DNA of 12,581 bases, from positions 1-12,581 of the forward strand of contig JAZQBM010000015.1 of the NCBI GenBank assembly GCA_045545735.1, read 5' to 3'. Positions 7,736 through 12,581 of this stretch are shown here, piece after piece. The notes under the pieces are model-generated. The model did no database searches. It saw only the letters and a program-made list of their open reading frames with translations, and was not told where the DNA came from. Numbering within the stretch: the stretch's first letter is position 1; each line of letters begins with the position of its first letter. Origin of the DNA: Fimenecus sp045545735. Lineage in GTDB: Bacteria; Bacillota; Clostridia; Oscillospirales; Acutalibacteraceae. Both the position numbers and the translations under genes were made by a program.

Positions 7736-7941
7736 TTGTTCGATTCCTTATTAACTACAATCTGAATCAATTCTTTTAGGCTTGTAAGTACATTGGTATT
7801 ATCTTCAATCGTTTTTCGTAAACCGTCCATTTCGTCTTTGTGCCGTTCATCTTGTTTGTTAACAAGCCAAAACATCGCACAACACGCAACAATCGGGAAA
7901 CCTAACGATGCTATCAACTGACCAATAACTTGTACGTCCAT
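7732..7941 (-). CDS. Holin, BhlA/UviB-like
   Basis: A 69-residue protein with one N-terminal membrane segment (about residues 6-26, IGQLIASLGFPIVACCAMFWL) and a charged, probably coiled-coil tail (NKQDERHKDEMDGLRKTIEDN). This layout, including the LGFPIV stretch and the KQDE.HK.EM tail, is typical of the BhlA family of small holins in Firmicute phages. It would form lesions in the cytoplasmic membrane that release the endolysin encoded immediately downstream. AAAGGA lies ten bases before the ATG, and this site can pair with a complementary stretch upstream of the structured RNA at 7969-8038, so lysis timing may be controlled in translation. Confidence 0.85.
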   Translation of the reverse strand: MDVQVIGQLIASLGFPIVACCAMFWLVNKQDERHKDEMDGLRKTIEDNTNVLTSLKELIQIVVNKESNK

Positions 7942-7968
7942 AATTCTTGATTCCTTTCATAAATAAAT

Positions 7969-8038
7969 GTGCCGGTGATTAATACACCGGCTTGTGTTCG
8001 CTCTCTCTTCCGGAGATTGCCTTGAGCGTCACCGGCAC
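7969..8038 (-). ncRNA. Candidate structured RNA: three-way junction between packaging ATPase and holin
   Basis: Read on the minus strand. Stem P1: GTGCCGGTGA (8038-8029) with TCACCGGCAC (7978-7969), ten exact pairs. P2: CGCTC (8028-8024) with GAGCG (8003-7999), a 7-base one-sided bulge AAGGCAA (8023-8017), then TCTC/GAGA capped by CGGAA. P3: ACAC (7997-7994) with GTGT (7987-7984), loop AAGCCG. Junction linkers are 0, 1 and 5 bases. The bulge GGC can pair with the P3-loop GCC, within or between molecules. It fills a 129-base gap without a gene. It may be a free RNA such as a pRNA analogue, or a cis-acting leader for the holin. The folding is by eye; the function is inference. Confidence 0.6.
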
Positions 8039-8053
8039 GAAAGAACATATACA

Positions 8054-8087
8054 AATTGTATACATTCCTACTACAGAGTATACAATT
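8054..8087. promoter_or_regulatory. Long inverted repeat AATTGTATAC-N14-GTATACAATT
   Basis: Exact 10-bp arms at 8054-8063 and 8078-8087. The right arm overlaps the last codons and stop of the ATPase gene. TTGTAT and TATACA are 17 bases apart on both strands, so the arms could serve as weak -35 and -10 boxes, or as paired operator half-sites around a promoter for the lysis/structural block. A transcript hairpin is also possible, but only a poor U-tract follows. The same half-sites with one base less spacing occur at 5-33. Confidence 0.55.
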
Positions 8088-9084
8088 CAAATAATGATTT
8101 TGTCAAGAGTGATTCACATATTATATTATTACGCATATACGCAGAATATAACATCAACCCGTGATTTTTCCGGTAACGCTGAAGATTTACTTCATCAGAT
8201 TTATATAATGGTGCAGTACCGGTACGGTGTTCCGACACGTAGAATTGCCGTTTTGATTTATGTTTGTATATGCTTATTTCACCAACCGTACAAATCAAAC
8301 GATATTCTTTAAGTGATAACGATTTGATGTTATCGGTGTTGTTATAAACGAAATCATTTGACAATGCCATATCTGAATACGAACCGGAAGATAAACGGTA
8401 TAATGCGGTGTCGGCTTTTGCTTTAGATATTTTGGATTTCTGAAGAAGTACCAACAGCACACCACGTTCACGGTCAATGAATAATTCTTGACCGCTATTC
8501 TTCATTTTCTCACACCGACCAACCAAGCAGAGTTCAAGAAAAATAGGATTTGCTACATTAAACGCATTTGCAAGGCAAAGCACTTGAAGCGGTTTTTCAC
8601 CCTTGATTTCACGATTTCGGTTGATTGTTTCATACGCATTTAAAAATGCAGTACCCTCATTTTTAATTGCTCGTTCGTGCTTTTCGGGTATGAATTCATC
8701 ATATATCAATAATGAAACATCTGACGCATCAAAACCGCGCATATTTGCGATGGTAGACAATGCACACGTATAACCAAGAATTCTTTCATCTTCTTCAGTT
8801 TCTTCAATGATTTTAGAATTATATTTTGAAATGCTTTTGACAAGTGCGTTCGATCCTTTGTCATTGTTAAGTGCCTTGAATGGATTGAATTCCGGTTTAT
8901 TGATTAAATCGCATTGTGCTTGAGTTCTTCTCATTAAAATGAACCTGATATTATTTTCATATGCGGTTTTCAACGCACCGTAGGTTTTACCCGTTCCACG
9001 CCCACCAACAACAAAATTAAACGGCAACCCATATGATAAAATCTGTTCAATATTCAGATACCCGTTATCAAGATAAATACTCAT
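8071..9084 (-). CDS. DNA packaging (encapsidation) ATPase, phi29 gp16-like
   Basis: A 337-residue ASCE/FtsK-HerA-type P-loop ATPase, close to phi29 gp16 (332). It should form the ring on the portal that pumps DNA into the prohead. Walker A is GGRGTGKT (27-34); Walker B is LLIYDEF (125-131) with the catalytic Glu next to the Asp; NRNRE (156-160) and LCLANA (169-174) follow at the positions of the arginine-finger and sensor segments. The C-terminal part resembles the gp16 nucleic-acid-binding vestigial nuclease region, which in phi29 contacts pRNA. The ATG at 9084 overlaps the stop of the preceding gene by one base (TGATG), with GAGG eight bases upstream. The structured RNA at 7969-8038 lies just downstream. 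Confidence 0.92.
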   Translation of the reverse strand: MSIYLDNGYLNIEQILSYGLPFNFVVGGRGTGKTYGALKTAYENNIRFILMRRTQAQCDLINKPEFNPFKALNNDKGSNALVKSISKYNSKIIEETEEDERILGYTCALSTIANMRGFDASDVSLLIYDEFIPEKHERAIKNEGTAFLNAYETINRNREIKGEKPLQVLCLANAFNVANPIFLELCLVGRCEKMKNSGQELFIDRERGVLLVLLQKSKISKAKADTALYRLSSGSYSDMALSNDFVYNNTDNIKSLSLKEYRLICTVGEISIYKHKSKRQFYVSEHRTGTAPLYKSDEVNLQRYRKNHGLMLYSAYMRNNIICESLLTKSLFELYTL

Positions 9085-9284
9085 CAATCATACCTCGCTA
9101 CATAGAATTTAGCACGTCCATAGTGAACCCTATTCAATTGGTCACGCATATAAATTGCAGATGCTTTATAGATATATTTCAAAGGTCTATAATTAGAATC
9201 AAGCACCCAACAATCATTTGCATAACTATCACCGTATATGTGCTTTTTGATTCCATAATGATATTTTGCATATTGCTTCAACAT
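9084..9284 (-). CDS. Small basic protein of unknown function, coupled to the packaging ATPase
   Basis: I do not recognise this 66-residue protein. It is rich in Tyr, Lys and Arg (for example YAKYHYGIKKHIYGD and YGRAKFYVARYD), with no membrane segment, signal peptide or Cys pair, and may bind nucleic acid or another protein. TGAGGTG six bases before the ATG supports translation from 9284. The stop overlaps the ATPase start (TGATG), so the two are probably translated together and this protein may take part in packaging; that is inference from position only. It is the first gene after the terminator at 9301-9344. Confidence 0.7.
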   Translation of the reverse strand: MLKQYAKYHYGIKKHIYGDSYANDCWVLDSNYRPLKYIYKASAIYMRDQLNRVHYGRAKFYVARYD

Positions 9285-9300
9285 TGTGTTCACCTCATAA

Positions 9301-9344
9301 ATAAAAACAACCCGTGGATTTTACACCAACCGGTGACCACGGGT
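9301..9344 (-). terminator. Intrinsic terminator after the SSB gene
   Basis: On the minus strand, ACCCGTGG (9344-9337) pairs with CCACGGGT (9317-9310), with an inner CACC/GGTG helix, and is followed by TGTTTTTAT. This is a standard rho-independent terminator about 20 bases past the SSB stop. It separates the replication genes from the packaging, lysis and structural genes. No promoter fits in the 25 bases before the next gene, so read-through, antitermination or RNA processing must supply those genes. Confidence 0.85.
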
Positions 9345-9361
9345 CTTTATCATTTCATTAA

Positions 9362-9700
9362 CTATTCGACCGTACAAGTGATAAACTTTCGACCAGCTTT
9401 CGATGTTCCACCGATAACTTTGATTGCTCCAACATCATCTCCAAAATATGATACAATATCATCAAATTCACGCTTGAATGTGTCGGACACCGTAGCGAAC
9501 ATTTCACCGTCTACGGTTTCAAGTGTCAGAATCTCCTTCACTTCACCGGTCTTGTTATCAATGTCCAAATACTTCAGCCAAGATTTGACTTCAAGAATCG
9601 AATCTTCTGCGTCCGACATCTTCTTCACGTCCGGTGAATTCATCATCTTATAAGATGTTCTTGCGTCCATAGTTTCCGGAAACTTCTTAATTACTTCCAT
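9362..9700 (-). CDS. Single-stranded DNA-binding protein, phi29 p5-like
   Basis: A 112-residue protein (phi29 p5 has 124). In protein-primed replication p5 coats the long displaced single strand and stimulates the polymerase. Matches to p5 as I recall it: LKYLDIDNKTGEVKEILTLET against a YKQVSDTYGDVKEETVTTL stretch, DGEMFATVSDTFKREFDDIV against DGSLYSAISKTVAEAASDLI, and IKVIGGTSKAGRKFI against VKVVQGTSSKGNVFF. The OB-like beta pattern is in the C-terminal two thirds; the N-terminal 40 residues are different. The ATG at 9700 follows AGAAAGGAAG; a TTG seven codons earlier lies before that site and is unlikely. Here the gene is downstream of the polymerase, whereas in phi29 it is upstream. Confidence 0.82.
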   Translation of the reverse strand: MEVIKKFPETMDARTSYKMMNSPDVKKMSDAEDSILEVKSWLKYLDIDNKTGEVKEILTLETVDGEMFATVSDTFKREFDDIVSYFGDDVGAIKVIGGTSKAGRKFITCTVE

Positions 9701-9731
9701 TGTTGTACTTCCTTTCTTCAATTAAGAATTT

Positions 9732-9761
9732 GTTATATCTGCGCCACTCACTATTTTGCAA
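9732..9761 (-). promoter_or_regulatory. Possible promoter for the SSB gene
   Basis: TTGCAA (9761-9756; 4 of 6 to TTGACA), 18 bases, then TATAAC (9737-9732; 5 of 6 to TATAAT) on the minus strand, giving a start near 9725 and a leader of about 25 bases before the SSB ATG at 9700. Spacing is acceptable and there is a non-coding gap for it, but the -35 is weak. Confidence 0.4.
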
Positions 9762-9794
9762 CCGGACTTGTGACACGGCTTTGGTTAGTTTAGT

Positions 9795-9816
9795 GCAGAT
9801 TGATAAATCAATCTGC
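9795..9816. repeat. Perfect hairpin spanning the stop codon of the 56-residue gene
   Basis: GCAGATTGAT (9795-9804) and ATCAATCTGC (9807-9816) are exact complements with two bases between, giving a 9-bp stem and 4-base loop. On the minus strand the stem contains the last codons and the TGA of the upstream small gene. No U-tract follows on the minus strand, so it may protect the mRNA 3' end or pause transcription rather than terminate it. Confidence 0.6.
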
Positions 9817-9978
9817 TATGGTTGAATCCTTTTCTAATATCATTTCTATTACTGCTCTCATTCTGCCGGTCATGTGAGCATAATACATTGTATCATCATA
9901 ATTAAAGCGTTCTTTAACTTCTTCCTTATGTGTCAATTCATATTCAATATCTTCCACAACACTTCTGTAAATAGTCAT
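9808..9978 (-). CDS. Small acidic protein of unknown function (56 residues)
   Basis: An ATG at 9978 follows a strong ribosome binding site (AAAGGCGG, about six bases upstream) and opens a 56-residue frame beginning MTIYRSVVEDIEYEL and ending DSTIAD. It looks mostly helical and rather acidic, with a heptad-like stretch (MTGRMRAVIEMILEKD) that could pair in a small dimer. I do not recognise it. It lies between DNA polymerase and SSB, so a role in replication or its control is possible. The good ribosome binding site and position on the coding strand in an otherwise empty 330-base gap argue that it is real. Confidence 0.7.
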   Translation of the reverse strand: MTIYRSVVEDIEYELTHKEEVKERFNYDDTMYYAHMTGRMRAVIEMILEKDSTIAD

Positions 9979-10016
9979 CTTGCACCGCCTTTCGTCAACC
10001 GTGATTTATCGTATCT

Positions 10017-10030
10017 TTATTGTACAATAA
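10017..10030. repeat. 14-bp perfect palindrome TTATTGTACAATAA after the polymerase gene
   Basis: The palindrome abuts the polymerase stop codon (10031-10033). It is a shorter relative of the ATTGTATACAAT palindrome at 4-15, lacking the central TA. It may be an operator-like site for the 56-residue gene that starts 40 bases downstream, or chance in AT-rich sequence. Confidence 0.4.
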
Positions 10031-12046
10031 CTATGCGAAATATTCAAGCCATATCGTAGGATTATCTAATATTTTTCTGTACTCTCCGGTGATACCAAGT
10101 GTATATGTTGAATCCTTAATCAGTACATTGCTTGTTATTGGAATCATTTTATCAGCGATCCGTAACACCTTTGTTTCTGGGTCATCATTATAAACCGATT
10201 CAGTACCACCGGCTTTATAAAATGTAAATCCCTCTTTGAACGATTCGATGCCACCACGTTCAGCAAGTTCAATTGCACCAATGGATTTACCTACACCTGC
10301 AACCGTAATATGTAATGTTTCACGTGAATCAATGTATGCATACTTCTTTGCACCAAGTGATACAAATTTGTTGTATGTTCCCTCATAATCACATACACCC
10401 AAATAATATTTGTTTTCCATTCGGTCAGTACCAACACCGCCGTTTTTAATTGAGTCCGTTTTTCGGGACTCGTTATATTTTTTAAAAGATACTGAACCAT
10501 CATCAATAAATTTTACCGAATCGGTATCGCAATATACAAAGCGTTCCGCTCCAACAAGATTCATCATCTTTTCAAGTTCTGCACGTGCATGTGCAGTTGT
10601 CCAAATACCCCACGCATACACCAAGAACGCTTTTTTATTGCTTGCTTCAAGAAGTTCTTCTTCATCTTCTTCACGTTCAACAAATTCATCATTGATGTAA
10701 TCAATTGATGTTCTGCAAGGATTAGTGACCGACATTCCGTATACTGAATTCAATTTTGCTTTACTCAAATTATAGTACAGTTCTTGACCGGCTACCCCTT
10801 TTAATTCACTTTTCAATTGAAAATACTTCTGTACTTCTTCCCGTAGCGGTTTCGGTAATTTCCCGTATCTGCAATGATAAAAATCGTAAAATGTGACCGA
10901 ATCAAATTCATATTCATCAAGAATGATTTTAAAATCAATATCGGTCAAGCTGATTTCTAAATAATCTGCATCAAGGATTCTTCCGTTATCATTATCGTGC
11001 CTTGTTAGATTTCTGCATTTATGTTTCGGTATGTACGGACAACCCCATAACGGATTTTTTAACCGTATACCGCTAAACCCGCACCGCATTATACACGCAC
11101 GATGTTGTTTATATATGATACGGGTAACACGTTCAACAGTTGGTTCTTCTTCCTTAATCCAAGGTGACATCGGGAATAATTCATTGATTTGAACATCGGG
11201 ATAAGATGAAACTCTATCATATGAAGATACCTTGTCAAGTATCATTGAAGTATAATAACGGTTACAATGTGTGTTACCACCGCGAAATGCTTCACGCAGA
11301 ATTTGAAATATTTCATAATCCGGTTGCATTGATTGAAGTTCATTACGGTTGAATTTACGCATTGCCCGTTTAACATCTCTGCGAACAAAACCCGTACTTG
11401 TAAACGGTATTGTATAGAAATTATCCTGTTCAATGCTGAAGTATACTTTCAATGCTTCAACCAATGATTTAACATCGGTTACACAATATTCAAGTTCACG
11501 GTCAGTTAATTCCGTCCAAGGGTAACGAATCACTTTATAATTGAATTCCTCACCGGATAACTTTTCCGGTACACCCATTCGTTTAGTGAACGCTGATAGT
11601 GACATATTGGTTAATAGGTAACTGCATCGGAATTCAATATGTTCCATCATTTCGCATTTAAGGACTTTACGCCTATCAATTGCAAATACTTCTTCCGGAT
11701 CGAATGAATATATACCTTTTAAAAATGTGAATTCAAATGATAAATTGTGAACGTACATCATAATGTATTCATCATCTTCAAGACGGGAACATATATTATC
11801 ACAGAATTCAAGCCATTCCGACCACGTGCGGCCAATTACAGTTTCATCTTCAATTTGGCATTGCCATATATACATATAGGCTTGATTGATGCGGAAATCA
11901 TTGGTTGTTTCAATATCAAAGGCACAAAACAAATTCTTGTACTTCCGTTTATTGTGATTTGTGCCTTGATTCCCTTTCGGTCTTTTCTGACAACCGGTAT
12001 TTGATATAATACCGTAATCAAATGTGTGTATTGTCTTTATTTCCAT
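10031..12046 (-). CDS. Protein-primed family B DNA polymerase (phi29-type, B2)
   Basis: A 671-residue replicative polymerase. Exonuclease motifs: Exo I FDIET (Asp44, Glu46), Exo II HNLSFE (Asn101, with Glu105 where phi29 has Asp66), Exo III YCVTD (Tyr187, Asp191). Polymerase motifs: A DRVSSYP (277-283), B KAKLNSVYG (429-437), C YCDTDS (505-510) and KKY (567-569). The long spacings between A and B and between B and C fit the TPR1 and TPR2 insertions that give protein priming and strand displacement. Compared with phi29 (575) it has about 30 extra, basic N-terminal residues. The ATG at 12046 overlaps the upstream gene by ten bases with only a weak ribosome binding site, so translation is probably coupled. 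Confidence 0.96.
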   Translation of the reverse strand: MEIKTIHTFDYGIISNTGCQKRPKGNQGTNHNKRKYKNLFCAFDIETTNDFRINQAYMYIWQCQIEDETVIGRTWSEWLEFCDNICSRLEDDEYIMMYVHNLSFEFTFLKGIYSFDPEEVFAIDRRKVLKCEMMEHIEFRCSYLLTNMSLSAFTKRMGVPEKLSGEEFNYKVIRYPWTELTDRELEYCVTDVKSLVEALKVYFSIEQDNFYTIPFTSTGFVRRDVKRAMRKFNRNELQSMQPDYEIFQILREAFRGGNTHCNRYYTSMILDKVSSYDRVSSYPDVQINELFPMSPWIKEEEPTVERVTRIIYKQHRACIMRCGFSGIRLKNPLWGCPYIPKHKCRNLTRHDNDNGRILDADYLEISLTDIDFKIILDEYEFDSVTFYDFYHCRYGKLPKPLREEVQKYFQLKSELKGVAGQELYYNLSKAKLNSVYGMSVTNPCRTSIDYINDEFVEREEDEEELLEASNKKAFLVYAWGIWTTAHARAELEKMMNLVGAERFVYCDTDSVKFIDDGSVSFKKYNESRKTDSIKNGGVGTDRMENKYYLGVCDYEGTYNKFVSLGAKKYAYIDSRETLHITVAGVGKSIGAIELAERGGIESFKEGFTFYKAGGTESVYNDDPETKVLRIADKMIPITSNVLIKDSTYTLGITGEYRKILDNPTIWLEYFA

Positions 12047-12579
12047 TTTCTTATTAATGCATTTAATCTTTGAGAAGAAAATTTCCGACCACCTTTTGTT
12101 GGCTTCACATCTTCTAATTCATCAAGATGTTGAACGAACAAATCAATGTTTTCAATTAATTTGTCCGTTGGTATCTTCAACCTTTCGGCTTGCTGAAGTG
12201 CATCAAGTGCGTCACCGGACGGAAGAATCTTGTTATTATTGGTTTCCCGTATTTCTTCCATAAATTCAATAGTGCGGTATATTTGGTCAACATCGGTAAC
12301 CAAATCAGAATAACCTTTTTCGGTCATCATTTCTTTGAAATCTACAAGAAATTGCTTTTCACCGGTGACGGTGGTGCGTGGGTCACGCAGAAATTTAGAT
12401 ACATCTGCAAGCTGACTCGCAACCGTCATTTTCGATGAAGATTCAATATCAGATATTTTCGGAAATTTATAACCGGTTCGTGCGGTCTTTCCTAAACCTT
12501 GTTTTTCCAATCTTCCAAGACGTTTATTCGCAATTGACCGTAGTTCTGTATATGCTTTACGTATTGCAGATTCAGACAT
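12037..12579 (-). CDS. Putative terminal protein (replication primer), possibly truncated by the window edge
   Basis: At least 180 residues, directly upstream of and overlapping the polymerase gene, the place of terminal protein gene 3 in phi29. It is mostly helical and charged; the start is Lys/Arg-rich (AYTELRSIANKRLGRLEKQG) and the C-terminus is basic (GGRKFSSQRLNALIRKWK), both compatible with DNA and polymerase contacts. Terminal proteins donate a Ser, Thr or Tyr hydroxyl for the first nucleotide; candidates near the C-terminus are Thr and the Ser-Ser pair, but none can be assigned. An ATG lies at 12579, but no ribosome binding site can be seen beyond the edge, so the protein may start further upstream. 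I saw no direct motif for the family. Confidence 0.5.
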   Translation of the reverse strand: MSESAIRKAYTELRSIANKRLGRLEKQGLGKTARTGYKFPKISDIESSSKMTVASQLADVSKFLRDPRTTVTGEKQFLVDFKEMMTEKGYSDLVTDVDQIYRTIEFMEEIRETNNNKILPSGDALDALQQAERLKIPTDKLIENIDLFVQHLDELEDVKPTKGGRKFSSQRLNALIRKWK

Positions 12580-12581
12580 AT

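Noticed and set aside
7969..8038. Hammerhead-like ribozyme, because a CCGGUGA box leads into stem II geometry
   Set aside because: The core CUGAUGA and GAAA boxes are not conserved, and the CCGGUGA bases pair perfectly in stem P1.
7992..8312. A 106-codon plus-strand frame across the ATPase 3' end and structured gap
   Set aside because: No ribosome binding site, no recognisable domain, and antisense to the conserved ATPase C-terminus.
9033..9653. A 206-codon open frame on the plus strand
   Set aside because: It is antisense to the ATPase start, the 66-residue gene, the terminator and SSB, all of which have good ribosome binding sites or motifs; its residue composition is unlike a normal protein.
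9722..9807. Nested weak arms (CACTA/TAGTG, AACC/GGTT) in the SSB leader, briefly considered as a tRNA or structured leader
   Set aside because: No cloverleaf, anticodon arm or T-loop can be built, and the stems are short and AT-rich; a weak promoter in the same place is a simpler reading.
1..12581. CRISPR array, tRNA, rRNA, insertion sequence, integrase or attachment site
   Set aside because: I saw no direct repeat-spacer pattern, no cloverleaf, no transposase or recombinase gene and no clear att-like duplication.
1..12581. Terminal inverted repeat of the linear phage genome at either window end
   Set aside because: The first and last bases are not complementary to each other, and the right edge cuts into or abuts a coding frame, so at least that edge is not a genome end.

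Overview
The window is most of the genome of a small tailed phage with a protein-primed, phi29-type (Picovirinae/Salasmaviridae-like) replication and packaging set. The host is probably a low-GC Firmicute, plausibly a gut Clostridia member. Support comes from a family B protein-primed DNA polymerase, a gp16-type packaging ATPase, a gp10-type portal, a gp9-type tail knob, a p5-type SSB, AGGAGG-like ribosome binding sites, and a HrcA/CIRCE operator at the left edge. I read every credible gene on the minus strand, so transcription runs right to left. phi29 instead has divergent early and late blocks.

From right to left (transcription order): a gene cut by the right edge, placed where the terminal protein would be (12037-12579); DNA polymerase (10031-12046); a 56-residue unknown (9808-9978); SSB (9362-9700); an intrinsic terminator (9301-9344); a 66-residue unknown (9084-9284); packaging ATPase (8071-9084); a non-coding stretch that folds as a three-way-junction RNA (7969-8038) beside a long inverted repeat (8054-8087). 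The lysis and morphogenesis block follows: BhlA-like holin, CHAP endolysin with Cpl-7 repeats, scaffold-like protein, major capsid protein, tail knob, tail-associated CHAP hydrolase, portal/upper collar, lower collar and a receptor-binding fibre with an SGNH esterase domain. Genes are packed tightly, with ATGA and TGATG overlaps suggesting translational coupling. No stretch over 300 bases lacks a gene.

The three most interesting non-coding signals are these. (1) A near-perfect CIRCE operator (42-68; 17 of 18 arm bases) lies downstream of a consensus-like promoter (101-129) that fires leftward out of the window. (2) A compact three-way-junction RNA sits between the packaging ATPase and the holin. 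It has a bulge/loop complementarity reminiscent of phi29 pRNA, and a flanking helix could hide the holin ribosome binding site. (3) A TTGTATAC...G(T/C)ATACAA element with nearly the same spacing occurs in both non-coding regions that bracket the lysis/structural block. GATC sites are also strongly depleted.

How the parts work together: the terminal protein candidate and polymerase start replication at linear ends, and SSB protects displaced strands. Scaffold, capsid and portal build the prohead, and the ATPase fills it, perhaps with an RNA cofactor. Collar, knob, tail lysin and esterase fibre form the tail that binds and penetrates the envelope. Holin and endolysin release progeny. Family assignments rest on motifs and remembered family sequences; no database search was run.
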